Source: Endozoicomonas sp965199185
Lineage (GTDB): Bacteria > Pseudomonadota > Gammaproteobacteria > Pseudomonadales > Endozoicomonadaceae
DNA length: 64,000 bases
Reading direction: 5' to 3'
Assembly (NCBI GenBank): GCA_965199185.1
Contig: CBDAQW010000003.1
Coordinates: 62,001 to 126,000 of the forward strand
Shown here: positions 36,992 to 46,643 of the stretch, in pieces
How positions within the stretch are numbered: position 1 is the stretch's first letter
How the letters are laid out: every line of letters starts with the position of its first letter
The notes under the pieces: model-generated
Told to the model about the DNA's origin: nothing
Database searches by the model: none
The model's input: only the letters and a program-made list of their open reading frames with translations
Translations under genes and position numbers: made by a program

Positions 36992-37740
36992 ATGTTACTG
37001 AATCCCACCCTGGAAAAACTACAGGCTCTCAAACTCACCGGCATGTTAGAAGCACTGGATGAGCAACTCAACAGTCCGGACATTGATCAGCTGACCTTCG
37101 ATGAACGACTCGGCCTGATGGTTGATCGGGAATTAACCACAAGAGACAATCGCCGACTCAAGACGCGTCTGAAGAAAGCCCGCTTGCGACAGAATGCCTG
37201 CCCTGAAGATATCGACTATCGACATCCACGAGGACTGAAGCGAGAACACATACAACAGTTGTTGGGTAATCGCTGGATCAAGGAAAACCAGAACGTCATC
37301 ATCACGGGGCCAACGGGTGTTGGTAAAACTGGCTGGCTTGTGCATTGGCTCAAAAAGCCTGTCGTGATGGTTACACGGTGCAGTACCTGAGACTGCCGAG
37401 GCTGTTACAGGACTTGAATCATGCCAAGGCAGACGGACGCTATCCGAAGCTAATGACGAGCTACGCCAAAACAGATCTGCTGCTTCTGGACGACTGGGGG
37501 TTAGCGCCACTCACTGAAGGTCAGCGTCGTGATTTGCTGGAAATCATTGAAGATCGCCACGACCTCAAAAGCACCATGATCACGAGTCAGATACCGGTGG
37601 AACATTGGCATGAACTAATCGGTGATCCGACCCTTGCGGATGCCATTCTGGACAGGCTGACGCACAGTGCTCACCGGGTTGCCCTGAAGGGAGATTCGCT
37701 GCGGAAGAAAGGCGCGAAACTGGCAAACTCTGAACCTTGA
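36992..37740 (+). pseudogene. istB: IS21-family ATPase IstB, frameshifted
   Basis: The first frame ends soon after the Walker A motif IITGPTGVGKT, where the sequence reads GWLVHWLKKPV. A second frame from 37345 restores the family sequence: AQKACRDGYTVQYLRLPRLLQDL, then TDLLLLDDWGLAPLTEGQRRDLLEIIEDR with Walker B, and MITSQIPVEHWHELIGDPTLADAILDR. The shift lies between about 37329 and 37350. IstB activates IstA in transposition, so this element may be inactive alone. It starts 26 bp after istA. Confidence 0.9.
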
Positions 37741-37850
37741 TCCTAAGCTGGATTCCGATGCGTCGCTGCGCTCCGAAAAGGGGTGGCCGGATGTACCGGA
37801 ATCACCGGCCGGATGCTAGCGGATTGGGTGGCCGAATGGAGTGGAATAGC

Positions 37851-37957
37851 CAGGAGCCAACAATTGATTCAGAGAAAATCCAGAACAACAGGAAAAAAAG
37901 CAGAAAAGCTGGAAAGCGAGTAGATCTGCAAGCCGGGTTCTGCCCAGCCTGTTGTTT
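37851..37957 (-). ncRNA. degenerate remnant of the rnpB 3' end and its downstream flank
   Basis: GCAAGCCGGGTTCTGCCCAG (plus strand, about 37930-37949) corresponds to TGTAAGCCGGGTTCTGTCCAG at the 3' end of the real rnpB at 46955-46975. The neighbouring bases AAAGCGAG and the preceding GATTCAGAGA...CAGAA also match the rnpB flank. The third ISAs1 then cuts it. The P1 strand is changed, so it cannot be functional RNase P RNA. Confidence 0.6.
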
Positions 37958-39240
37958 CAGGGCTTACGCATGAGAATAATCATTCTCATTTAGAGTGCTC
38001 GTATCCGTACCAAAAGACTGTAGAATGGCCATATTTTACGCCCGATGACTGTTGTTCCAGCCCCGTTAATCATGTTTCTCAGCGAATTATCTGATCCACG
38101 CAAGCGTGCCTCCTCTTGTGACCACAATTTTACCGATATTCTTGTGATTGCCATCTGTGCCATTATCAGTGGAGCCGATACATGGGAAGAGATGCAGGAA
38201 TTCGGTGAAGAAAAAGAAGACTGGTTTCGTTCATTTCTTGAACTCCCTTTTGGTATTCCATCACACGACACCTTCTATCGTGTTTTTTGTCTGCTAGACC
38301 CTGATAAATTTCAGGAATGCTTCACTCGCTGGGTGCAGTCTGCTTACCCTGAAGCCCTTGATATACCTGACAGTGATGCTGAAATTATTCCTATCGACGG
38401 CAAAGCTATTAAAGGCTCCAGAGGGAAAGGCAAGGGCAAAAAAGCGGTTCACATTGTCAGTGCCTGGAGTACTAAACTGAGCCTTGTTCTCGGGCAGAAG
38501 AAAGTTGATAAGAAGTCTAATGAGATAACAGCCATACCTGAGCTTCTTGAAGCCATTGACCTGAAAGGCTCTGTGATCACAGCTGATGCAATCAGCTGCC
38601 AAAAGAGCATTGCTGAAACTTGCGTGAGCCAGGAAGCGGATTACCTTCTTGCAGTCAAAGGCAATCAGAAAACACTACATCATGATATTCAGGTGGCAGC
38701 TGAAGAGCATTGGCGCAGCCATCCAAAGGAAGCTATCTCTGCTACCTTTTTTGAACATGAAAATGAAGGGCATGGTCGACAGGAGTACCGCTGTTGCTGG
38801 GTTTTTGATGAACTGACAGCTCTCTCAACATCAGAAGAGTGGGCAGGTATCAAACAGTTCGGTGTTGTTCAGTCAGACCGAACCATTGATGGTAAAGCTA
38901 CGACAGCCCTGCGCTTCTACATTTCCAGTAAAGCTTTTACAGCCAGAGAGATGCTTAACGCAACGCGCCAGCATTGGGAAGTTGAAAATAACCTGCATTG
39001 GATGTTGGATATTGCCTTTAATGAAGACGCGTGCCAGACCAAAGAAGAACATGCTGCTGAAAATCTATCTACATTACGGCGCATTGCCCTGAATATTCTG
39101 AAGGCTGACATCACCAGCAAGAAAAGCATCAAGACTAAGCGTAAAAAAGCTGGATGGAGCAGCAAATATCTTGCTCAGCTACTGAAGTCATTCATTGTTG
39201 AAACCTAAATGAGAATGATTATCTTCATGCGTAAGCCCTG
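37958..39240 (+). mobile_element. ISAs1-family element copy 3 (1283 bp)
   Basis: The ends CAGGGCTTACGCATGA... are inverted, and the 10-bp target duplication CCTGTTGTTT flanks it (37948-37957 and 39241-39250). It is in the opposite orientation to copies 1 and 2. Confidence 0.95.
38045..39208 (+). CDS. ISAs1-family transposase (copy 3)
   Basis: A complete 387-residue transposase, the same as copy 2. It begins MTVVPAPLIMFLSELSDPRKRASSCDHNFTDILV and ends LAQLLKSFIVET. With clean target duplications and an intact gene, this is the copy most likely to be active. Confidence 0.95.
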   Translation: MTVVPAPLIMFLSELSDPRKRASSCDHNFTDILVIAICAIISGADTWEEMQEFGEEKEDWFRSFLELPFGIPSHDTFYRVFCLLDPDKFQECFTRWVQSAYPEALDIPDSDAEIIPIDGKAIKGSRGKGKGKKAVHIVSAWSTKLSLVLGQKKVDKKSNEITAIPELLEAIDLKGSVITADAISCQKSIAETCVSQEADYLLAVKGNQKTLHHDIQVAAEEHWRSHPKEAISATFFEHENEGHGRQEYRCCWVFDELTALSTSEEWAGIKQFGVVQSDRTIDGKATTALRFYISSKAFTAREMLNATRQHWEVENNLHWMLDIAFNEDACQTKEEHAAENLSTLRRIALNILKADITSKKSIKTKRKKAGWSSKYLAQLLKSFIVET

Positions 39241-39265
39241 CCTGTTGTTTTGGTTCTGATTTTAT

Positions 39266-41320
39266 TTATAGTGATTTAACAATGAATTCAAGCTTCTCTG
39301 AATCAGTATTTGCGGACAGGTCATTGAGATGATTTAGATTAGGAAAACCAGAAATCATTGGCAGACAATCGTCAAAACCACTCATGAGCGGAGGCTTTTC
39401 TGATTCCCCCCCAACATCTGATTGAAAATGACTCTTAACTGCAGGTACTATTTCAACAGTCCAATCCGTAATTGAAGGGCTTTGTGTATTTTCTGACAAA
39501 ACCAAACCGGCAGCCGATGAAAACTCCTTATCGGATTCCAGTAATGGTTCAGAGATAAGGGTAGCAGCAGCGGAAAAATCACCATTAGCTACATCAGAAC
39601 CGACGGATAATGCAGCATCACCTGGTGAGCCTGGTATAATTTTTTCTTCCTCTACTCTAAACTTTTCCGAAGCAGCACTCCCTGCACTCTCAACGCTTAG
39701 ACTATCAAGTCCTGCATTCTCAAGAACAAGTTCCGTGGGATGGCTCTGGATCAGCCTTCCCTCATCATTTACATTACGAACTAAGGATGATGGCATCTTA
39801 TCAGTGATTAGAATCCTCCCTCGATGATTATTAGTAGAACCAAGAGTTATAATCGTAATCTCAGGCCATTTAGGAATTTTACTTTCACGAAGAAATGTTA
39901 TTGCACTCTCTAAAATATCGACTTTAGATCGGAATCTGTTTTCCTTGAAGAATAAATTCTTGAGTTGTTCATACATTAAACTTAACTCAGTATTCAAGAC
40001 ACTTTTATTGCTTATCTGAACAGTCGTTAAAGAAAACAAAGTCCGGACTTTCTGCAAATCATTATATATTCCCTTAATAAGTTGCTCTCTATCAACGGAG
40101 CAAACACCACTCTTAATCATTTTAATGGTGGCCAATGCTGTGATGAGCGTGTTTAGTTGAGTCGTTGACGAATGGATAGACAGAATACCCTTTAACGTAC
40201 TCATTTTACCATTTATCTTTTGTTGGAGCATTGATTCATAAGAATACGTTTTTTTATTTTTTGGCAACTCCCTCGATGGATTTTTTATAGCCTTAGCATT
40301 GAACCCCTCGCATTGAACGGGCTCACAACCTTTTTCAGAAGCACCTTCAATACCTTCTAGCATGGTGGCTTTTTCCCAGGCGATCCTGGGTATTTTCTCT
40401 GCGGGTATGGGTTGCATTTCGCCAGTTATTTTTTTAGCACTGACTTCATATTTCTCTGAATAAACGCCTGTGTGCAGGCCTCCAATTTCATCATCGGTAG
40501 AGCAAGAAGGCATTAGCGAATCTTCCATTACCAGAGGATTTCCTTTTTGAGTTACAGGCTCTAATGCGGGTCCCCTCTGAACCTGAGCGGTTAATCCGTC
40601 ATCAGCGCTTACATTCTTAATTGGAAGCGACGCCTCACTGGCAATTAAACTACTCCCCCCCCTACTGCTGTCTATCGGATTACCATACAAAATACTGGTT
40701 GCTTTCTGCCTGACAACACGATCAAAGTATATCACCCCAGTTTTAGTAGGCCACTGGGGTACCCCATTTTGTCGAAGAAATTGTATTATCTTATTAACAA
40801 CTTCTCTTCTATTTAAACATTCTGCATCTTTGCCAATCATTTCTTTGAGCAAAGAATATAATGATTTTATTTTTTCACGCGTACTCGATCCTATGGGGCT
40901 TTTTTTTCGATGACATTCTTTTGCATAATTTGAAGGCTGAACGATTTCCGGAGAGCCTTGTACTTTCTTGTGCTGTATTTCATTGTGATATATATCACGG
41001 ATAAGTTTAATTCTATCAACGGACTGGTCTCCTTTCATAACTCTTAAAGTAGCCAATGCTGTGATAAGCGTATTCGGATAAGTCGTTGATTTATTGATCG
41101 ACAGCATATCTTTCAAGGCATTCAGTTGATCAGATTCATCTTCCCGCCTTGCTCTGTCATAATCAGGATTGCGTTTTTTTGGTATCTTCCTCTGAGGACC
41201 TTGCACCTTCTTAACCTTGAGCCTGTTATATTCAGCGGACTGAGAAACTGTATTAGAAACACTTGCAACATTACCCGACAAAGAACTTCGGGGTAATCTT
41301 ATTGTGGGAATATCATTCAC
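39266..41320 (-). CDS. 684-residue protein with a duplicated domain, function unknown
   Basis: It starts at GTG 41320 with AGGAG seven bases upstream. The N-terminus is basic (KVKKVQGPQRKIPKKRNPDYDRARRE). Two related blocks follow, at about 55-215 and 355-500. Each has LNTLITALATxxxxK then SVDRxxLIxxIYxD/H, and ends with a helical segment followed by PxWP. In the second, YEQLKNLFFKE, then SKVDILESAITFLRES, superficially resembles a helix-loop-helix. The C-terminal ~170 residues are acidic and Ser/Ala-rich. No signal peptide or membrane span is seen. It lies between ISAs1 copy 3 and a mini-hairpin hit by IS4 copy 2, and is probably an accessory gene, possibly an effector. Confidence 0.6.
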   Translation of the reverse strand: MNDIPTIRLPRSSLSGNVASVSNTVSQSAEYNRLKVKKVQGPQRKIPKKRNPDYDRARREDESDQLNALKDMLSINKSTTYPNTLITALATLRVMKGDQSVDRIKLIRDIYHNEIQHKKVQGSPEIVQPSNYAKECHRKKSPIGSSTREKIKSLYSLLKEMIGKDAECLNRREVVNKIIQFLRQNGVPQWPTKTGVIYFDRVVRQKATSILYGNPIDSSRGGSSLIASEASLPIKNVSADDGLTAQVQRGPALEPVTQKGNPLVMEDSLMPSCSTDDEIGGLHTGVYSEKYEVSAKKITGEMQPIPAEKIPRIAWEKATMLEGIEGASEKGCEPVQCEGFNAKAIKNPSRELPKNKKTYSYESMLQQKINGKMSTLKGILSIHSSTTQLNTLITALATIKMIKSGVCSVDREQLIKGIYNDLQKVRTLFSLTTVQISNKSVLNTELSLMYEQLKNLFFKENRFRSKVDILESAITFLRESKIPKWPEITIITLGSTNNHRGRILITDKMPSSLVRNVNDEGRLIQSHPTELVLENAGLDSLSVESAGSAASEKFRVEEEKIIPGSPGDAALSVGSDVANGDFSAAATLISEPLLESDKEFSSAAGLVLSENTQSPSITDWTVEIVPAVKSHFQSDVGGESEKPPLMSGFDDCLPMISGFPNLNHLNDLSANTDSEKLEFIVKSL

Positions 41321-41429
41321 TCCGATGCTCCTGTAAACAATATTTTTTATTTATAGAATGTAAGACTCAAGCACAAAAAAAAAGTTCAAACAAATAAGCC
41401 TCAATACATTAAAAAAGGGGGCTAAAGCC

Positions 41430-42924
41430 CAATGTCACTGACTTAAGCCGCTTTCCCTTGGTACTGCTTCAATCTGCGTGCCTCAGCTCTCGGGTGTTGT
41501 AGCCTTTTATGCGGCTTTGGTCGTCTCTTTACAGCTCTTGGTTCTGACCTTCCCGGACGATTACCAACAACATGTCGGCCTATTATTTCCAGCATGTTGA
41601 CGATCTTCTCTTCCAGCCAGTCGCCGCGCGCTCCCAGTAATGTCTGGTGGAAGGATACCAGCGTTTCCTGTGCCGCTTTAAAGCTGATCTCTCTGGGCAT
41701 TTTCCTGATGCGTACTGCTGCCTTACCCATAAGGGCGCGTATCACGTTGTAAACCAACAGGTTCACTGCAATTTCTTTTCTCACCATTTCCGGACTTTTG
41801 CACCGGAGCATTTCCATTTGCATAGTGGTTTTGATCACATCAAAATCGGTTTCAACGTGCCAGCGCTTCAGATACAGGCCGATGATCTCGGTACGAGAAT
41901 ACTCTTCAGCATCCAGTAAAGTGGTGACGATTATACGGGTCTTATTTTTGACGGCACGAATAACCAGCTCATCAGGCATCTGATCGTATAATTCCCGGCT
42001 CATCCATTCCGGTCTTGCAGGGCGTGTTAGCCTGAACAGCCCGTCTTTGTTGCCCAACCGTTGGTAGCACTTTCTGAAGTCAATAAGTCGTGCACCGTTT
42101 TTCTCAAACACCACATCTGCCCCGGCATGCAGCACAAGAGCCAGCAGGAAATAATTTTCAAAATTCGCATCACCCAGCAGAATGTCGCCAGCACGCAGGT
42201 GAAACAGGAGCCTTCTGAGCAGGGCTTGCTCACCCGTCTCTTTGCCCTGGTAAGGAGCTACTGCATAATCGAGTAACGCACCACTGCCAAGGGATATCAA
42301 AACAAGAATTCTAAGAACAGGGAAACCAAGCCCTTTTTTTGGGTGTCAGGCTGAGGGTATTCATGTTGGTTTTTCTCGGTGTCCGGCATTAAGAGTGTTG
42401 AGCCGTCAGTGATCAGAACTCGGCGTTGATGCCAGAGACAGGATTCTGGTGAGGCGCTGTCGAGGTTATTGCCTGAGGTGCGCAGCAGTACGTTAATTGA
42501 TTCCTCTGTTAATCGCTGCCGTGCTTTGGCATACGCACCGGTTCCGGTATTGGAAGGCTTGTTACCATTGACGGCCTGATCTCTTGCCTCATCAATAAGG
42601 GCGTGTCGGCATGACTTGGTGTCGCTGGCGACCTGTTTCATGAACAGGGTTAGGGTTTTAGAGGGAGGAAAGTCCCTGGCTCTGAAGCCAGGATAACTTG
42701 CCTGAAAAGCGTTGAGGTCATCAGGGGTGAGAATCGATGACAGTGCATCGTTGCCAGTTTGGGCAAATTGACGAAGGCAATCATTAGCGAGGGACAGAAA
42801 TTCAGGGCTAAACTTGGTCATGGCTTGCTCGGGGAGATGAAATTGTTCAAAGACTGTTATAGTCGTTTTTCTTCTCGGGCAAGCCTTGGTGTTTCAGAGA
42901 ATGAGCCTTAAGTCAGTGCCATTA
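41430..42924 (-). mobile_element. IS4-family element copy 2 (1495 bp)
   Basis: The ends begin CAATGTCACTGACTTAAG and the right end is its near inverse. The target duplication GGCTAAAGCC occurs at 41420-41429 and 42925-42934. It has the same length as copy 1 and differs by scattered substitutions. Confidence 0.93.
41443..42821 (-). CDS. IS4-family transposase, probably made by -1 frameshifting (copy 2)
   Basis: The organisation equals copy 1: frame one covers 42821-42297 and the second frame ends at 41443. The slippery A AAA AAG is at plus-strand 42333-42339. Substitutions relative to copy 1 (such as AYTKAR to AYAKAR, PEELV to PDELV) leave both frames open. The YLKRWHVETDFDVIK signature and both Asp motifs are kept. 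Maintenance of two open frames across diverged copies supports programmed frameshifting. Confidence 0.82.
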
Positions 42925-42968
42925 GGCTAAAGCCCAATGGAACGAAAAGTTACTATAAGGCTTCAGCC

Positions 42969-43166
42969 CCCTACAATAAGTAGTGCAGGGTAACATCCGA
43001 ACAAGTATAGGCAGGATAGAAAGTTGTAGAAGCGTGAGATCAGCACTATGAAGAGTTCAAATGCATCCATCCAGTTGGAGAAAAACTCGAGAGTCTAGTG
43101 GCAAATAAACCACCTTATTATCAATCTCACCATTAGCCCTGAATACTAATTCGTGATATCCTGGCT
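42969..43166. other. no gene seen
   Basis: A stretch of rearranged sequence between IS4 copy 2 and the gene fragments that follow. No open frame with support is visible. Confidence 0.3.
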
Positions 43167-43328
43167 CTAGTTCAGCCACTTCAGCTTTCTCATGGCCCTG
43201 AATAAATTGGACACAGGTTGAAGAGTGCCATAGAAAGCCACCCCTTCTTGCTCAGCGAAGAAGGCTTGATGAGCCAATTCCAGCAATCCGAGCTTGTGTT
43301 TAATCGCAGGATCATTATTCTGATTCAT
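43167..43328 (-). pseudogene. 5' remnant of a transposase-like gene (53 residues)
   Basis: MNQNNDPAIKHKLGLLELA resembles the start of IS481/IS3-type integrases (KHKLGLLELAEELGNVSRACK), but the sequence then departs (HQAFFAEQEGVAFYG) and soon stops. AGGGTTACC-type sequence precedes the ATG, not a clear binding site. It is probably a rearranged fragment. Confidence 0.35.
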
Positions 43329-43452
43329 TGAGGGTTACCTTTGTTTATTTTGGTTGGTGGTACTTCCAACTTAAGCTGGTAACCCTCTGTTTTGAAGAGG
43401 GCAGTGTCAGATCAGGTCGTGACTAATACAAATAAGAGCCAAAAATTATTAC

Positions 43453-43980
43453 TCAAACATTTTTCGTATAGCTTATTTGATCTCCACAACTCTGATTCTT
43501 TGTAAATCCAGCTTTTTTAAGTACTCCCTGATAAGCATTATTATCGCTAGCAATGAGTGCGTTAAGATACTTGCTGTCGGACTTTGGGATTGTTTTCTTT
43601 ATTAACTCACTTTCCAATATTTGCATTATCGTCAAAGCAATTCCTTTCCTTCTATGCTCCTTGCTAATGACCATGGGGCCCATATTTAAGGATAATTCGG
43701 TATTACCTTGATAGTCTTCCAAGAAGTAGTTAAAGGTTGCAATACCACACAGTTTATCGGTTGAAATCTCTTTAACTATTAGAATTGTTGAGTCTTTTGC
43801 ACCTCGACTTTCATCCTCTGTTATTGATTGAATTGTATGCCCTCTACTCTTAAGGCATTCATCAATAAAATTGCGTGTAGTTTTGTCAAGTAGATTATAA
43901 TTTCTTGCGAGAATTAAATTATTTTTAACTTCAAACCCTTTATTTTTTTCAACTCTTGAAAGTGTTCGTGAGATTTCGGT
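43453..43980 (-). pseudogene. GNAT-family acetyltransferase lacking its start
   Basis: The frame is open over about 175 codons, but no ATG, GTG or TTG start occurs before the conserved part. It reads NNLILARNYNLLDKTTRNFIDECLK, then STILIVKEISTDKLCGIATFNYF (beta strands) and the acetyl-CoA loop region MVISKEHRRKGIALTIMQIL (Q/R-x-x-G-x-A type), then ASDNNAYQGVLKKAGF. This is the normal GNAT order. The upstream end runs into another fragment in a different frame. A shorter product from the ATG at 43722 would lack half the fold. Confidence 0.65.
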
Positions 43981-44616
43981 TTATTGTTAACTCTCACAGG
44001 GAGTCTTTCATTTTTCTCCGTCGTGGATGTTGTCGGTTTAATATTCTGCGTAGGATTAACATGAGTGTTTGAGTAGTTGCTCTTTTCATCTGAAGGAGGA
44101 GTAGGCTGATCTTCATCGATAAATTTTTCAATGCTACTTTGACTATCTTTTTTTAAATTTTTTGTCGCTTCAGTAATAGCTTTTTCTATAGTCTGAAAGC
44201 CCATTAAAAACAATGTGTTGCCGTCAAGCAATATCCAACATCCAAGTGTAAAAGCTTTACTGGAAATGTATTGATATGCGCTCACACTATGCGACAGTCT
44301 TTTCAAGACAAGCATAAGCCGTATGTTCCGCCCGAAAGAATCCCAGAATTTTCTTTTTCTTCCTCTGCAACGATTTAAGTCCAGAACTCACCGCGCGGAG
44401 AAATGCCTTTTTGGTTTTCAATGCCATTAATTCAGAACCCAATTTAACAGAAAAGATTTTATCAAAAGACTGCTCCGCAATTGAAATAGTTCTTGAGTGA
44501 CTTATAGCTCCTAATCCTTTTACGGGAGTCATAGAATTGGCAAGTAAGAATCCTTGATTTGCAGCTGCATCTAATTTTACTTTTAAATTATGATTATAAT
44601 GAGGAGTTGTATTCAT
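43914..44616 (-). pseudogene. mosaic gene fragments split by IS630 and ISAs1 pieces
   Basis: An N-terminal part from 44616 (MNTTPHYNHNLKVKLDAAANQ to KLGSEL) is unlike any family I know. It then runs into the IS630 C-terminal tail (ALKTKKAFLRAVSSGLKS...) at 44430-44287. Next is a short ISAs1 piece (about 44268-44226, YISSKAFT fused to CWIL) carrying an internal deletion. A further unknown segment (FQTIEKAITEATKNLKKDSQ, later a Ser/Thr/Pro/Asn-rich stretch) ends at 43914. The two unknown parts may come from one original gene. Confidence 0.5.
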
Positions 44617-44673
44617 GATATTAACACCCTTTTCAATAGTTAAACGACATTCAAATATTCAGATCTTCTAAGA

Positions 44674-44745
44674 CAACACTTCGGACACTTTCATGCAGCG
44701 ATAGCTCCATAGCTACTGAGTTGTCGGTAAGTGTCCGAAGTGTTG
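44674..44745. mobile_element. 72-bp MITE derived from the first IS4-superfamily element
   Basis: The perfect 17-bp inverted ends CAACACTTCGGACACTT (44674-44690) and its complement (44729-44745) flank a 38-bp core. The left 60 bases equal the left end of the IS at 367-427. CTAAGA lies on both sides (44668-44673, 44746-44751) as a 6-bp direct repeat. It has no coding capacity and would be moved in trans. Confidence 0.85.
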
Positions 44746-44837
44746 CTAAGAGAAGTATTCTTTTATAGTACATTTAAAATAAATTAAAAATTAATAACAT
44801 ATCTGTCACTACAGCTAACCGGAGAATAATTTTTCAA

Positions 44838-45374
44838 GATAGTTGTCCCGAAAACTGAATTTTAGGCGGCCTTTTTCTCATCAATTCCTACTTCAGACAA
44901 CCGCTCAGGATTCAGCGCAACTGCACCTACAGGCTCCCAGTTCCTGATGCTTCCTGACCATCGCCCTGGATTGGCCTCTCGCGCTTTGGCATACACCTGC
45001 TTTCTGTGATTCAGGATTCCCTGATCTCTTTTCTCATGGCGTTGCGCAGGTGTCACAAAGCGGATTGAGCTATGGCGGTGTTCATTGTTATAAAACCGTT
45101 CAAACTTAAGCATCCAAAGACGACTGTCTTCTAATGTCAGAAAGCCTTGTGATGGCCACTGGGGACAGTACTTCACCGTTTTAAAGACTGATTCTGCAAA
45201 TGCGTTATCGTTACTCACCCTTGGGCGACTGTGAGAGGGAATAATACCCAATTCCTCAAGCTTGGCCTTAAAGGTACTCGACGTCATGGGAGCCCCATTG
45301 TCTGAGTGCAGTACCAGCGGTGTTTTAGTGCATTTTTCAGCCATCACTGTCCGGTTAATGAGTTCACCGGCCAG
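44838..45374 (-). pseudogene. C-terminal part of an IS3-type OrfB, cut by IS3 copy 2
   Basis: The rve-type sequence SGELINRTVMAEKCTKTPLVLHSDNGAPMTSSTFKAKLEELGI continues to the C-terminal GRWSGSIRNWEPVGAVALNPERLSEVGIDEKKAA. IS3 copy 2 starts at 45375 inside the gene, at CCGGCCAG. The outer end of the old IS lies near 44838 (TAGTTGTCCCGAAAACTGA). The same gene exists as a fragment at 34816-35310. Confidence 0.85.
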
Positions 45375-45441
45375 TGAAGTGGTTATAGTTCTCCGGACAC
45401 ACAAACACGGGTAATATTACAACCCATTAAGGTGTGTCCAA

Positions 45442-45750
45442 ATGTCAGAAAAAAAAACGAAATCCTATACAGCTGAGTTCAAAGAATCAGCAGTAAAGTT
45501 GGCTGTTGAATCTGATCAGCCAGTATCAGCAACAGCTAAAGATCTGGGTGTGAATGTCAACACTCTCCATACCTGGATCAGTAAGCTCCACAGGCCGAAA
45601 GAAGCAGGTAAAGCCTCCGGAAAGCAGGCGCACAATGATGAACATATATACGATGAACTCAAGCGTCTCCGTAAAGAGAATGCCAAACTGAAGGAAGAGC
45701 GCGCCATATTAAAAAAGGCGGCCGCCTTCTTTGCCAAAGAGTGTCACTGA
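45442..45750 (+). CDS. IS3-family OrfA, copy 2
   Basis: 102 residues, differing from copy 1 at only a few positions (SEKKTKS for SGKKTKS, HIYDELKRL for HVYDELKPL). The helix-turn-helix, zipper-like tail and the slippery A AAA AAG (45711-45717) are kept. Confidence 0.92.
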   Translation: MSEKKTKSYTAEFKESAVKLAVESDQPVSATAKDLGVNVNTLHTWISKLHRPKEAGKASGKQAHNDEHIYDELKRLRKENAKLKEERAILKKAAAFFAKECH

Positions 45751-46613
45751 GGTTCCAGTTTATTAGTGACAACAGGGAGCAGTTCAGTCTTTCTGCCATG
45801 TGTCGGGTGATGTCCGTATCCCGCAGTGGCTTTTATGAATGGCTCTCCCGCCCTGAATCCAATCATTCTCAGGAAGATCAGGCATTGAAGGCAGACATTA
45901 GAGTCATTCATGAGAAAAAACGCCAGTTGTACGGTGAGCGTCGTATTAAAGACGACCTGGCTGATATGGGTAAGACAGTGAGTCGCAAACGTATAGGTCG
46001 ATTGATGAAGGAAGAGGGTCTGTAGTGTAAGACCAAGCGTAAATTCAAGGCTACAACCGATTCCAGTCACAATAAGCCGGTGGCAGACAATTTATTGAAG
46101 CGGGATTTTAACCGGGAACAGCCTGATCAGGCTTACGCAGGTGATATCACCTACATTCCTACCCGAGAAGGCTGGCTCTACCTGTCTGTTTTTATAGATC
46201 TGTGCTCAAGGGCTGTAGTGGGCTGGTCGATGGGGAGCCGTATGAAGGCCACATTGGTGACAGACTCTCTGGAAATGGCCATGAGGAAGCGCAGACCAGG
46301 CGCGGGCTTACTGGTACATAGCGATCGTGGCAGTCAGTACGTTTCAGATCGATACCAGAAGCTACTGAACGATAATGATTTCACTTGTAGCATGAGCCGC
46401 AAAGGGAACTGCTGGGATAACGCAGTGGCTGAAAGCTTCTTCCATACCTTGAAAACTGAGCTGACTCATCATGAGGATTTTCAGACAAGGGAGGAGGCTC
46501 ATCAGGCAATTTTTGAGTATATTGAAGTGTTTTACAATCGTCAGAGAAAGCATTCAACGAATGGCTATCTGGCTCCGTTCAATTATGAACAAAATCTTTC
46601 CAAGGTAGCCTAA
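45741..46613 (+). pseudogene. IS3-family OrfB transposase, copy 2, with a nonsense codon
   Basis: The sequence matches copy 1, but codon GAG after GRLMKEEGL is TAG at 46023-46025. The catalytic half from 46080 is intact (GDITYIPTREGWLYL, LLVHSDRGSQ, NAVAESFFHTLKTE). The last residues NYEQNLSKVA differ from copy 1 (KYEKQLAGAA). Confidence 0.9.
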
Positions 46614-46643
46614 AAAAGTGTCCGGGAAACTCTTGCCATATCA

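Larger units (their letters stand above)
35311..37850 (+). mobile_element. IS21-family element
   Basis: It carries istA and a frameshifted istB. Inverted repeat units containing ATTCGGCCACCC occur at both ends (about 35338 and 37828) together with inner ATTCCGG repeats, as in IS21 multiple terminal repeats. The exact ends are not certain. Confidence 0.75.
41415..42968. repeat. short inverted-repeat element interrupted by IS4 copy 2
   Basis: Without the IS the site reads GGGGGCTAAAGCC...GGCTTCAGCCCCC, about 55 bp with 13-bp imperfect ends, containing CAATGGAACGAAAAGTTACT. A related sequence in opposite orientation lies at about 46757-46797. It may be a small mobile repeat or an old terminator. 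Confidence 0.5.
45375..46643 (+). mobile_element. IS3-family element copy 2 (1269 bp)
   Basis: The ends and length equal copy 1. The left flank is an IS3-type gene and the right flank a Tn3-like tail, so no 3-bp duplication is present (CAG versus GGT). Confidence 0.92.
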
